A DNA stretch of 64,000 nt from Cupriavidus plantarum (GTDB lineage Bacteria > Pseudomonadota > Gammaproteobacteria > Burkholderiales > Burkholderiaceae): positions 310,001 to 374,000 of the forward strand of contig NZ_CAJPUX010000002.1 of the NCBI RefSeq assembly GCF_905397285.1, given 5' to 3'. Below the pieces are notes generated by a model. The model searched no databases, was not told the DNA's origin, and worked only from the letters and a program-made list of their open reading frames with translations. A program made the translations under genes and the position numbers. Positions 43,801 to 51,097 of the stretch are shown piece after piece (the stretch's first letter is position 1; every line of letters starts with the position of its first letter).

Positions 43801-44656
43801 CGTCCGCGCCGTGTCTCAGATTGACGAGCGCGATGAAACCGACGAAGAGAACCCCATCCGCGCGCGCGTCAAAGCCGAGCGCGCGAGATGGCAGGCAGCA
43901 GGCATGGACGAAGCGATCGCAAACGAACAGGCCACATGGCGCGTCTTCGGCGCCCGCCCCGGCGACTACGGCACCGGGCTGCAAACGCTGATCGACAGCC
44001 GCCGCTGGCAAGACGATGCCGACCTCTCGCACGCCTATCTGCACGCGGGGGGCTACGCCTATGGTCGGCGCGCGGACGGCATCGAGGCCCGCGACGCCTT
44101 TGCCGCGCGTCTCGCGGAGATCGACACGGTGATCCAGAATCAGGACAACCGCGAGCACGACATCCTCGACGCGAACGACTATTACCAGTTCCAGGGCGGC
44201 ATGGTCGCCGCCGTGCGGCACCTCGGCGGTGCGCAGCCCGCGATCTATCATGGCGATCACGCGAATCCGTCCGCGCCGCGCGTGCGCACGCTTGGCGAGG
44301 AAATCGCACGCGTCATCCGCACGCGCGTGGTCAATCCGAAGTGGATCGATGGCGTCAAGCGCCACGGCTACAAAGGCGCGTTCGAAATGGCGGCCACGGT
44401 GGATTACCTCTTTGGCTATGACGCCACTGCCCGCGTGGTCGCCGATCACCAGTACGCGCTGGTGGCCGACGCCTACGTGAACGACGACGCCACGAGGGAC
44501 TGGATCGCCATGCATAATCCGCGCGCATTGCAGGGTATCTGCGAGCGCCTGCTCGAGGCGATGGAACGGGGCCTGTGGCAGGAACCCGGCGACCAGCGCG
44601 CCCGCATCGAAGCGCATCTGCTCGACAACGAGCAACGGCTCGAAGGACAGACATGA
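40841..44656 (+). CDS. cobN: Cobaltochelatase subunit CobN
   Basis: A 1271-residue cytosolic large subunit of the ATP-dependent chelatase that inserts cobalt into hydrogenobyrinic acid a,c-diamide in aerobic B12 synthesis. Active-site motifs: HVGKHGNLEWLPGKSVALS (His556), NDPGEGAQAKRRAQAVIIDHL, PTGRNFYSVD and the C-terminal VNPKWIDGVKRHGYKGAFEMAATVDYLFGYDAT. No signal peptide or membrane segment, unlike the paralog upstream. It forms an operon with cobW (three-base gap) and with the AAA+ gene (ATGA overlap). Other cob genes are not in this window. Confidence 0.95.
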   Translation: MHLLSTRPGGFVEDNAIVLRIEQTPGDIVVLSAADTTLSLLASVVPRLGEGFPSVRLANQMYLRQPASLDLYVDEVLQHARVVVVDHLGGASDWAYGLERLPELARARRQLLVMASGDLAEDENLARHGNAPAALTHRLWQYLREGGAGNAEQFFRCLGHHAFGFGEPALPPRVLPQAALYHRDHGVATLDDWAREWRARGLADAPVVAVLFYRSHLQAGNTEVFDALCAALMDAGLRPLPVALTSLKEPICRDVLQQLCDTHAVSLVLNTTAFSAGSPDAGEGDGVVIANDAPVLQVILSGGNREDWLADSQGLGTRDIAMHVALPEVDGRIITRAISFKGLAYRCPHTEADIVRYQPDVERVAFVAELARRWCRLRALPNAEKRVALIMANYPASEGRIGNGVGLDTPASVVRILSLLASEGYTVEALPADGEALMQALTRGVTNDLDQHAVRPAFQSLAMSRYRAWFASLPRENRDAVIARWGEPEQDPMVRAGRFMIAGVRSGHLFIGIQPARAYEVDDYASYHDAELVPPHGYLAFYLWLRDVFAIDAVVHVGKHGNLEWLPGKSVALSASCWPDAILGPLPHLYPFIVNDPGEGAQAKRRAQAVIIDHLMPPLTRAENYGPLQDLERQVDEYYEALTVDPRRAKLLRRLILDTIMRQQLHRELGFDAPAGGDDEDALLNRTDAWLCELKESQIRDGLHTFGTSPSGIQRRDTLAALARFPAAGGVGLLHALADDLGLGFDPLGADWSEPWQGPRPALLSCLDAGPWRHHGDTRERLELLALKLLDDMLLEEMLGEDAEREERPDLPRTRLALDHIHTVLLPRLDACGEQELRQLARGLSGRFVPPGPSGAPSRGRPDVLPTGRNFYSVDTRAVPTQTAWTLGVRAADQLVERHLQEHGEYPNAVGLSVWGTATMRTGGDDIAQAMALLGVRPKWAPGSHRVVDFEILPVSTFNRPRIDVTLRVSGFFRDAFPGLVQLFDAAVRAVSQIDERDETDEENPIRARVKAERARWQAAGMDEAIANEQATWRVFGARPGDYGTGLQTLIDSRRWQDDADLSHAYLHAGGYAYGRRADGIEARDAFAARLAEIDTVIQNQDNREHDILDANDYYQFQGGMVAAVRHLGGAQPAIYHGDHANPSAPRVRTLGEEIARVIRTRVVNPKWIDGVKRHGYKGAFEMAATVDYLFGYDATARVVADHQYALVADAYVNDDATRDWIAMHNPRALQGICERLLEAMERGLWQEPGDQRARIEAHLLDNEQRLEGQT

Positions 44657-45825
44657 CAGCCTCGGGAAGACCGATTTTTCCATTCTCCGCGCTGGTGGGG
44701 CAGGAGCGTCTGCAACTCGCGCTGCTGCTCGCGGCCGTGGACCCCGGCATTGGCGGGGTGCTCGTGACGGGCCCGCGCGGCACCGCCAAATCCACCGCTG
44801 CGCGCGCGCTGGCCGAGCTTCTGCCGCATGGGCACTTCGTGACGCTGCCTTTGGGGGCGAGCGAGGAGCAACTGACCGGCACGCTCGATCTCGGGCATGC
44901 GTTGCAGGAGGGGCAGGTGCGTTTTGCGCCGGGCTTGCTCGCACGCGCGCATGAAGGCGTGTTGTACGTCGATGAGGTGAACCTCCTGCCCGACCCGCTG
45001 GTCGACCAACTGCTCGATGTCGCGGCCAGCGGCGTGAATGTGGTCGAGCGCGATGGCGTATCGCATCAGCACGAGGCGCGATTCGTGCTTGTGGGCACGA
45101 TGAATCCGGAGGAGGGCGACCTGCGTCCGCAGCTGCTCGATCGTTTCGGGCTGGCACTGGCGCTTGGCAACTACGACGATCCCGTCGCGCGTCAGGCCAT
45201 CGTGCGCGCGCGGCTCGCGTTCGATGCGGACCCGCGGGCGTTCCGCGCGAGTGTGGAGGCTGGGCAGCGGGCGCTTGCCGAGCGTGTCGTACAGGCACGC
45301 CACCGGCTGGGGCTGGCATCGCTGTCGTTCGACGACGCCGTGCACGCGCGCGTCAGCACGCTGTGCATCGACGCCGCGGTAGACGGCGTCCGCGCCGACC
45401 TCGTCATGCTTCGCACCGCCCGCGCGCTCGCCGCGTGGGACATGGCACCGGCGCTGACCACCGCCCACGTGGACGCGGTCGCCGAACTCGTGCTGTACCA
45501 CCGGCGGCAGGCGCCCCCGGCTGACGCGTCTCCCGGTACGACGCCCGACGCGAGGACGGGGACCTCGCCGAGCACGCCACCGGGCACCCCACCGGCAATC
45601 CCACCGGGCTCGCACGCGGCGCCCGGTAGCCGGCCGGCCGGCCCGGCGCGCATGCCGGGCGCGGCATCGGCTGGCGCCAAGAACCCCACCGCAGAGGGGA
45701 GCGAGGGCGGGGAGGAAGATGACTGGGGCGCGTTGTCAGCGCCGGCCCCGGCCGCCGATGCCATCCCCGTCGCACAAGTCAAACCGCTGCGCCCATTCGG
45801 GAAGCTACCGCCAAAAAAAGCCTAG
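44653..45825 (+). CDS. AAA+ ATPase subunit of the chelatase (ChlI/BchI-like)
   Basis: A 390-residue AAA+ protein. Walker A GPRGTAKST (40-48), Walker B GVLYVDEVNLLPD, sensor 1 FVLVGTMNPEEGDLRPQLLDRFGL and an arginine-bearing sensor 2 region (ADLVMLRTARALA) match the magnesium-chelatase I subunit. Residues about 285-390 are a long Pro/Gly/Ala-rich then acidic disordered tail like the linker of D subunits, but without a VWA domain. That domain is supplied by the next gene, so the two together resemble a split ChlD/CobT. It powers metal insertion by CobN. Confidence 0.92.
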   Translation: MTASGRPIFPFSALVGQERLQLALLLAAVDPGIGGVLVTGPRGTAKSTAARALAELLPHGHFVTLPLGASEEQLTGTLDLGHALQEGQVRFAPGLLARAHEGVLYVDEVNLLPDPLVDQLLDVAASGVNVVERDGVSHQHEARFVLVGTMNPEEGDLRPQLLDRFGLALALGNYDDPVARQAIVRARLAFDADPRAFRASVEAGQRALAERVVQARHRLGLASLSFDDAVHARVSTLCIDAAVDGVRADLVMLRTARALAAWDMAPALTTAHVDAVAELVLYHRRQAPPADASPGTTPDARTGTSPSTPPGTPPAIPPGSHAAPGSRPAGPARMPGAASAGAKNPTAEGSEGGEEDDWGALSAPAPAADAIPVAQVKPLRPFGKLPPKKA

Positions 45826-45845
45826 GCCACCGGCGCGAAGGGCCC

Positions 45846-46472
45846 GTGAGGCGGGGCGGCGCACGGTGGCATGGCGCAAGAGGCGGCACGGCACGCGGCG
45901 TGCAACCGGGTCCTCGTATTCACTGGCCCCGCACGCTGGCCCGCAAAGGTCGGGAGGCGCTGGAACCGGCTCACCTCCGCTACCGCGATACGGCCGCCCG
46001 TGGCGGCGTGCTGCACTGCTTCGCGCTGGATTGCTCGGGCTCGATGCTGCAGGCGAGGCAACTCGCATTGGCCAAAGGCGTGCTGCTGCGGCTGCTGGAA
46101 CGCGCCTACCAATCGCGCAGCGATGTGTCGTTGCTCTGCTTCAGCGGCAACCGTGCCGAAACCCGCCTCCAACCGTCGCGCGCAAGGCCATGGAACGAAG
46201 CCTGGCTGCGCCCGATCCGCGGCGGAGGCGGAACGCCCTTGACGCTCGGCATGGCGCGCGCGGACCAGCTGTTCGAGCGCCATGCCCAGCGCCATCCGGC
46301 GCAACAACGGGTGCTATGGGTGTTGACGGATGGCCGCACGAACGACGCCCCGCCACGGCCGGCGTGGGCCGATCACGTCGTGATCGTGGACATGGAGCGC
46401 CACGCTGTGCCGCTCGGGCGCTGCCGGAAGCTGGCGGCCGACTGGAGCGCGGAGTACATGCCCGCGCCGTAG
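45846..46472 (+). CDS. VWA-domain partner of the chelatase (ChlD/CobT C-terminal-like)
   Basis: A 208-residue protein with a single von Willebrand A domain. MIDAS residues are visible: Asp62-x-Ser64-x-Ser66 (DCSGS), the threonine in GGGGTPLTLGMA, and Asp in VLTDGRTN. The first 45 residues are Arg/Gly-rich. VWA domains in chelatase D/CobT subunits bind the large subunit through magnesium, linking the AAA ring to CobN. The start is a GTG 20 bases after the ATPase gene; no better start is visible. It is the last gene of the cob operon before a strong hairpin. Confidence 0.88.
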   Translation: MRRGGARWHGARGGTARGVQPGPRIHWPRTLARKGREALEPAHLRYRDTAARGGVLHCFALDCSGSMLQARQLALAKGVLLRLLERAYQSRSDVSLLCFSGNRAETRLQPSRARPWNEAWLRPIRGGGGTPLTLGMARADQLFERHAQRHPAQQRVLWVLTDGRTNDAPPRPAWADHVVIVDMERHAVPLGRCRKLAADWSAEYMPAP

Positions 46473-46491
46473 GGGAGCTCCGACGGTTGCC

Positions 46492-46514
46492 CCCTCTCCC
46501 CTCGGGGGAGAGGG
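46492..46514. terminator. Hairpin between the converging cob operon and ltaE
   Basis: CCCTCTCCC and GGGAGAGGG pair perfectly around CTCGG. It sits in the 55-base gap between converging genes. The CCCTCTCC/GGAGAGGG motif is a common dispersed intergenic hairpin in proteobacteria and can act as a terminator in both directions. Confidence 0.6.
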
Positions 46515-46527
46515 CCTTCCATCCCGC

Positions 46528-47559
46528 TCAACGCGAAGCGAAAAACCCCGTCACGACTTCAATCGCCGACTCCACCGCGCCCCTCCCCACATCCAGATGC
46601 GTCACCCACCGTTGCTGCGTCGCGCCATACGCTGAAGTCACCCCCAGCCCAGCCTCCGCAACATGCGCCGCCAACGCAGCCGCATGCTCCGCGGGCACGG
46701 TCACGAACACGATGTTCGTGTCGGGCATCACTACCTTCAACGCCGGCACCCTGGCAAATCCCTCCGCCAGCAACCGCGCGTTCTCATGATCGTCCGCCAG
46801 GCGGTCCACATGGTGTTCGAGCGCATGCAATCCCGCCGCGGCCAGAATCCCCGCCTGCCGCATCCCGCCGCCAAGCATCTTCCGCAGCCGCCGTCCCTTG
46901 CGAATCAGCGCGGCGGGTCCCACCAATACCGATCCGACCGGCGCCCCAAGTCCCTTCGACAGACAAACCGACACCGTATCGAACGGCCGCGCCAGTACCT
47001 CGGCGGGGACGCCGGAGGCAACGGCGGCATTGAACAGTCGCGCCCCGTCCAGATGACAAGCCAGCCCGCGCTCGCGTGCGAGCCCAGTGGCCTCGATCAC
47101 GTAAGCCTGCGGCAGGATCCGCCCGCCGATGGTGTTCTCCAGCGCCAGCAACCGCGACCGCGCGAAGTGCGGATCGTCAGGCTTGATCGCAGCCTCAATG
47201 TCGGCCAGTGCCAGCGTGCCATCCGGCTGGTTGGCAATCGGCTGCGGCTGGATGCTGCCAAGCACCGCCGCGCCGCCCGCTTCCCACCGATAGCAATGGG
47301 CCATCTGCCCGACGATGTACTCGTCGCCACGCTCGCAATGCGCCATGAGCGCGATCAGGTTGGACTGCGTGCCGGTCGGCACGAACAGGCCCGCTTCCTT
47401 GCCCAGCATCCCGGCCGCGCGCGCTTCAAGCTGCGTCACGGTCGGATCGTCCCCAAAAACGTCGTCCCCGACCACCGCCTCGGCAATGGCCGCGCGCATC
47501 GTCGGCGTGGGGCGGGTCACGGTGTCGCTGCGGAAATCGTATCGAATCGGGGTGCTCAT
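46528..47559 (-). CDS. ltaE: Low-specificity L-threonine aldolase
   Basis: A 343-residue cytosolic PLP enzyme that splits L-threonine (and allo-threonine) into glycine and acetaldehyde. The family start YDFRSDTVTRPTPTMRAAIAEA, GDDVFGDDPTV, the substrate/PLP region THLDGARLFNA (here CHLDGARLFNAA) and the PLP lysine in SVCLSKGLGAPVGS are all present. It stands alone and converges with the cob operon. Confidence 0.95.
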   Translation of the reverse strand: MSTPIRYDFRSDTVTRPTPTMRAAIAEAVVGDDVFGDDPTVTQLEARAAGMLGKEAGLFVPTGTQSNLIALMAHCERGDEYIVGQMAHCYRWEAGGAAVLGSIQPQPIANQPDGTLALADIEAAIKPDDPHFARSRLLALENTIGGRILPQAYVIEATGLARERGLACHLDGARLFNAAVASGVPAEVLARPFDTVSVCLSKGLGAPVGSVLVGPAALIRKGRRLRKMLGGGMRQAGILAAAGLHALEHHVDRLADDHENARLLAEGFARVPALKVVMPDTNIVFVTVPAEHAAALAAHVAEAGLGVTSAYGATQQRWVTHLDVGRGAVESAIEVVTGFFASR

Positions 47560-47671
47560 GGCGGGGGAATCCTCGTCGGCTCGTCGGCGTAGAAAACAGC
47601 AATGATGGCACGCCCACGCGCCGCGCGCCGGACCGCGTAGACCCCACACCGCACCGCATGCACGAAAGCCC

Positions 47672-47699
47672 TAAAGATTGCCCGCCTCGCTGCCGTTAG
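47672..47699 (+). promoter_or_regulatory. Sigma-28 (FliA)-like promoter of the chemoreceptor gene
   Basis: TAAA and GCCGTTAG, 16 bases apart, resemble the flagellar sigma-28 promoter (TAAA-N15-GCCGATAA). They lie about 70 bases before a chemoreceptor start, where such a promoter is expected. Confidence 0.5.
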
Positions 47700-47768
47700 G
47701 ACAGCGATCAAACGACGATAGCCCCGCGGGATCCCCACGCGAGGGCGACAGAGGAGCGGGAGCACCAA

Positions 47769-48992
47769 ATGGCATTGACGAACTTGAGCATTCGCGCACG
47801 CATGGGCATCGCCTTTGGCGCGGTACTGATCGTGGTGGCGGTCATGATGGCCACGGCGCTCGGCCGCGTGTCGCAACTGGAGGAGCGGCTGGCGGCGAAG
47901 CCCGCGGCGTCCGCCACCGCCGCCCCCGCGGACGACGACAGTACACGCGCGATCGTCTACGGGCTGGGGGCCTTCGCGCTGCTGGTGAGCGTTGTGGCCA
48001 GCATCGGCATTGTGCGCAGCATCGAGTCGCCGCTTGCGGAAGCGGTGTACATCGCCGAAACCGTCGCGGCCGGCGACCTGAGCAAGGAATTCGAGACCGA
48101 ACGCGGCGGCGATTTCGGCCGGCTGCTAGGCGGCATGGGCGAGATGGAGGACATGCTGACGGACCTCGTCACGCGCATCAAGGCGGCAACGGACGCCATC
48201 TCGGTGGCATCGCACGAGATCGCCGCCGGCAATACGGACCTGTCGCAGCGGACCGAGGAGCAAGCCGCCACGCTGGAGGAAACCGCGTCCAGCATGAGCG
48301 AACTCACGTCGATGGTGAAGCTGAACACCGACCGTGCCCGTACGGCCAACGGCCTCGCCGGCGAAGCCTCGGGCATCGCCGAACGCGGCGGCGCGCTGGT
48401 CGGCAGCGTGGTCGAGACGATGGAAGCGATCAACACGAGCTCGCGCAAGGTCACGGACATCATTGCCGTGATCGAGGGCATCGCGTTCCAGACCAACATC
48501 CTCGCGCTGAACGCCGCCGTGGAAGCGGCTCGTGCGGGCGAGCAGGGGCGCGGGTTCGCGGTGGTCGCGGGCGAGGTCCGCACGCTGGCCCAGCGCAGCG
48601 CCGCCGCGGCCAAGGAGATCAACGTGCTGATCAGCGACTCCGCGCGCCAGGTGGAAAGCGGCTCGGCGCTCGTCGGCCAGGCCGGCGCGACCATGCAGGA
48701 GATCGTGCACGCAGTGCGCCGCGTGACGCAGATCCTCGGCGAGATCGCGACCGCGTCCGATCATCAGAGCGCGGGCATCGCACAGGTGAACGAGGCCGTG
48801 GCCCAGATGGACACCGTCACGCAACAGAACGCCGCGCTCGTGGAACAGGCCGCGGCGGCTTCGGCGGCGCTGGCCAGTCAGGCGCAGCAGCTGCAAAGCG
48901 TGGTTGGGGAGTTCAAGCTGGACGACGACGAGCCGGCCGCCGCCCGCTCCGCCGCGCGACCGTCCCACCGCCCCGCGCTGGCCCACGCCTGA
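47769..48992 (+). CDS. Methyl-accepting chemotaxis protein, compact
   Basis: A 407-residue chemoreceptor. Two transmembrane helices (about 12-30 and 60-82) enclose only about 30 periplasmic residues (an Ala/Pro-rich loop), so there is no ordinary ligand-binding domain. A HAMP region (to about 130) leads into the cytoplasmic signalling domain, with the highly conserved tip [21 protein letters not shown] and flanking methylation helices ([33 protein letters not shown]). It might sense membrane or cytosolic state or an interacting protein. A sigma-28-like promoter lies upstream. Confidence 0.93.
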   Translation: MALTNLSIRARMGIAFGAVLIVVAVMMATALGRVSQLEERLAAKPAASATAAPADDDSTRAIVYGLGAFALLVSVVASIGIVRSIESPLAEAVYIAETVAAGDLSKEFETERGGDFGRLLGGMGEMEDMLTDLVTRIKAATDAISVASHEIAAGNTDLSQRTEEQAATLEETASSMSELTSMVKLNTDRARTANGLAGEASGIAERGGALVGSVVETMEAINTSSRKVTDIIAVIEGIAFQTNILALNAAVEAARAGEQGRGFAVVAGEVRTLAQRSAAAAKEINVLISDSARQVESGSALVGQAGATMQEIVHAVRRVTQILGEIATASDHQSAGIAQVNEAVAQMDTVTQQNAALVEQAAAASAALASQAQQLQSVVGEFKLDDDEPAAARSAARPSHRPALAHA

Positions 48993-48996
48993 CGGC

Positions 48997-49905
48997 TCAG
49001 CGCGCTGCGGTGGGCTCGCCCAGCTCGTCCGACCGCAGATAGGGGATCACGGGCGCCCAGAATGCCGCGAGCCAATCCGGATTGGTCGCGGCGTTGTGCG
49101 GCAGGTCCTCGAACGTGACCAGCCGGTTCGCGCAGCGCGCCACCCGTGCGAGTTTCTGTCCATGGCTGTACGGGATCGTCGCATCGATGCGGCTATGCAG
49201 CAGCATCAGCGGCATTTTCAGCCGGCACACCCGTGCGGCATTGTCCCAGGGGTCTGGCAGCATCCACGCCATCCAGCCGGGCACGCGCCCCGTGGCCACC
49301 GCCGCGGCGCGCGCCGATGAAAAACCCGCTCCGATGATCGCGCCCACAGGCGCCGGCTGCAGCCGATGCAGCACATCGAGCAGGATCCCGGAGCCCAGCG
49401 AGTATCCCAGCACGTAGTGCCGCACCGCCCGTGGCGTGGCGGCGCGAAAGTGCGCATAGGCGGTCTTCGCATCCTCGCGCAGATTTCGCACGGTCGGCCG
49501 TCCGGTGCTCGATCCATACCCGCTGTAATCGAAGACGAACGACGAAATGCCCGCCGCATGGAGCAAAGCCTGCACGGGCGCCCAGTCCGACAGGCATTCC
49601 GAATTGCCATGGAACACGCACAGCGCCGGGGCGTTGGGCGCGGTGGCCTGCACGAAACAGCCGTGCAGCGTGCGATCGCCACTCGCGAACTTGAGAGACA
49701 CGGAGGGCGCCCCCATCTGCTCTGGCGTGATGGCATTGTCGGCGCACGTATTGAACGCGGCCCGTTCTACCGAACGGAACAGGAGTTGCCGGCCCACGGC
49801 GGCGGCGGCCAGAAGCGCCAGCAGAGCCGCCGCGCGGGCTGGCGGCAGGCGCGATGCGGCGCGGGCGGGCTTGCCGAGGTCGTTCAAAGGCGGGTTCGAA
49901 GGCAT
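48997..49905 (-). CDS. Alpha/beta hydrolase, membrane anchored
   Basis: A 302-residue hydrolase of the BEM46/ABHD13-like group. An N-terminal helix (about 25-40) probably anchors it in the inner membrane. The oxyanion segment VFHGNSECLSDW, DYSGYGSSTGRP, nucleophile Ser169 in GYSLGSG, the Asp in HSRIDATIP and the His in LPHNAATN form the active site. The substrate is unknown. It is convergent with the chemoreceptor gene (four bases between). Confidence 0.88.
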   Translation of the reverse strand: MPSNPPLNDLGKPARAASRLPPARAAALLALLAAAAVGRQLLFRSVERAAFNTCADNAITPEQMGAPSVSLKFASGDRTLHGCFVQATAPNAPALCVFHGNSECLSDWAPVQALLHAAGISSFVFDYSGYGSSTGRPTVRNLREDAKTAYAHFRAATPRAVRHYVLGYSLGSGILLDVLHRLQPAPVGAIIGAGFSSARAAAVATGRVPGWMAWMLPDPWDNAARVCRLKMPLMLLHSRIDATIPYSHGQKLARVARCANRLVTFEDLPHNAATNPDWLAAFWAPVIPYLRSDELGEPTAAR

Positions 49906-49987
49906 TGAGTAACCAGTGTGGGGCGGGGCCATAGGCGATGCTATCGCATCGATAGAAACAATTTAGTGCGGCGCCACAAAAAACGCC

Positions 49988-50016
49988 TTGCTTATCTATC
50001 TAGTAGTAGATATCAT
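49988..50016 (+). promoter_or_regulatory. Promoter of the DGAR-repeat gene with embedded TetR-type operator
   Basis: TTGCTT and TATCAT are 17 bases apart, a good sigma-70 promoter. The palindrome TATCTA-N8-TAGATA (49993-50012) fills the spacer exactly, so a bound repressor would block RNA polymerase. The same palindrome in the same position occurs at the promoter of the tetR gene 1 kb downstream, which makes that protein the probable repressor. Confidence 0.7.
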
Positions 50017-50082
50017 TCGTTCCATGGTCGCGACACAGTGAGTCACAGACCAGCAGCACAGCAGTCAGTCAGTACCGGGAGT

Positions 50083-50150
50083 CGGTCTTTTTTTTAACGC
50101 TGATCCTCTACCTACCAGTAGATGTAGGTAGAAACGAAAAAAAGAGACCG
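50083..50150. repeat. Long interrupted inverted repeat around a second palindrome
   Basis: CGGTCTTTTTTTT and AAAAAAAGAGACCG form outer arms with one mismatch. Between them lies a second perfect dyad, CTACCTAC-N8-GTAGGTAG (50108-50131). Both are in the 5' untranslated region of the DGAR gene. They may be a second protein site or fold into an RNA structure ahead of the start codon. Confidence 0.6.
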
Positions 50151-50201
50151 CAAACAGACATCGAGGCGAAACGTAACGCCTCACCGAAACGGAGCTAGAT
50201 C

Positions 50202-50687
50202 ATGAACGCCAAGACCATCCTCACCGCCGCCGCCTTTGCCGCCGCCTTTATCGGTGGTACCGCCCAAGCCGCCCAAGGCGCGCGTGACCCGTACCTCGAC
50301 GGTGCCCGCACCGTCAGCGAACCGCGCAGCACCTTCACCGACGGCGCACGCATCAGCAACCGCGATGGCTTCACCGACGGTGCCCGCACCGCCGACCCGT
50401 ACCTCGACGGCGCCCGCGTCGGCAAGGCCGACCCGTTCACCGACGGTGCCCGCATTGTCGCCGGCCTGGACCGCGTGGGTGTCTCCGCCGAACCGAGCCG
50501 CAAGGTTGACCCGTACACCGACGGCGCCCGCGACATCAACCGCCCGCGTAGCCCGTACTACGACGGCGCCCGCGGTACCGATGTCTACAGCGACGGTGCC
50601 CGCACCGTGGCCGGCCTGGACCGGACCGGCGTCTCCGCTGAACCGTCGCGTCAGTTTGACGTGTACACCGATGGTGCCAATGCCTGA
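50202..50687 (+). CDS. Secreted DGAR-repeat protein
   Basis: A 161-residue exported protein of unknown function. The signal peptide ends TAQA at residue 23. The mature part consists almost wholly of nine short repeats of the form D-P-[YF]-x-DGAR (DPYLDGAR, DGFTDGAR, DPYTDGAR, SPYYDGAR, DVYSDGAR; the last is DVYTDGAN). Two copies of a longer unit, VAGLDR-x-GVSAEPSR, mark an internal duplication. Asp and Arg are balanced; there is no cysteine and no hydrophobic core, so it may be disordered or bind calcium or a polyanion. Ribosome site ACGGAG seven bases upstream. Probably repressed by the TetR protein nearby. Confidence 0.8.
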   Translation: MNAKTILTAAAFAAAFIGGTAQAAQGARDPYLDGARTVSEPRSTFTDGARISNRDGFTDGARTADPYLDGARVGKADPFTDGARIVAGLDRVGVSAEPSRKVDPYTDGARDINRPRSPYYDGARGTDVYSDGARTVAGLDRTGVSAEPSRQFDVYTDGANA

Positions 50688-50700
50688 CGGCAAGCTTTGA

Positions 50701-50842
50701 AGGCAGGTTGACGTATCCGGTCTCCTGCCTGATTGCGCCGAAACCGTCAGGACACATCCGCTGCGCGGACCCTCTCTCCCCGTGCAGCGATGTGTCCAGA
50801 CGATTCCGGTAAATCCGGCAGGAGCCTCATGAGGGCTCCTGC
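50701..50842 (+). ncRNA. Structured untranslated region (three consecutive hairpins)
   Basis: Between the DGAR gene and the small membrane peptide gene lie three inverted repeats. AGGCAGG/CCTGCCT is at 50701-50730. GGACACATCCGCTGC/GCAGCGATGTGTCC, with one bulge, is at 50750-50797. GCAGGAGCC/GGCTCCTGC, perfect, is at 50818-50842. None is followed by a long T run. This could be a 3' untranslated region, a leader controlling the small gene, or a separate small RNA. No known riboswitch class was recognised. Confidence 0.4.
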
Positions 50843-50880
50843 TCTACTTGTAAAAATCAGAAAAAGAAAGGAGTTTCATC

Positions 50881-50982
50881 ATGAGTATCCGGAACAGTGC
50901 CTTGATCCTCGGCGGGTGGGTAGCCCTCAGCCTGATCAGCGGCTCGGCGGTCATGCTGGTGGCGCAAACGCTGCCTATTTAA
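50881..50982 (+). CDS. 33-residue single-pass membrane peptide
   Basis: Encodes MSIRNSALILGGWVALSLIS followed by GSAVMLVAQTLPI. One transmembrane helix spans about residues 6-28 with a short positively charged N-terminus (N-in). A strong ribosome site (AAGGAG) lies seven bases upstream, which supports translation. It lies between the DGAR gene and tetR, all in one direction. Function unknown; it might be a small regulatory or toxin-like membrane peptide. Confidence 0.6.
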   Translation: MSIRNSALILGGWVALSLISGSAVMLVAQTLPI

Positions 50983-51022
50983 GGCGGTTGTGGCCCATGG
51001 GGCCGATACGGGAAATTCCCGG

Positions 51023-51051
51023 TTGAGTATCTATCTTCGTGTAGATAAACT
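51023..51051 (+). promoter_or_regulatory. Promoter of tetR with embedded operator (autoregulation)
   Basis: TTGAGT and TAAACT are 17 bases apart. The palindrome TATCTA-N8-TAGATA (51028-51047) fills the spacer, as at the DGAR promoter. The predicted transcript starts about 40 bases before the tetR ATG. Confidence 0.7.
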
Positions 51052-51097
51052 TCCGAACTGACGCAACTTCGGACGCGGTGTCCGCCTCCTCGGGTAT

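Noticed and set aside
46492..46514. Perfect GC hairpin as a mobile REP-like element
   Set aside because: A single copy in a convergent gap is adequately explained as a terminator; no second copy or transposase was seen.
50280..50680. Regular repeats that could suggest a CRISPR array
   Set aside because: The repeats are coding (DGAR units), short and unevenly spaced, and no cas gene is present.
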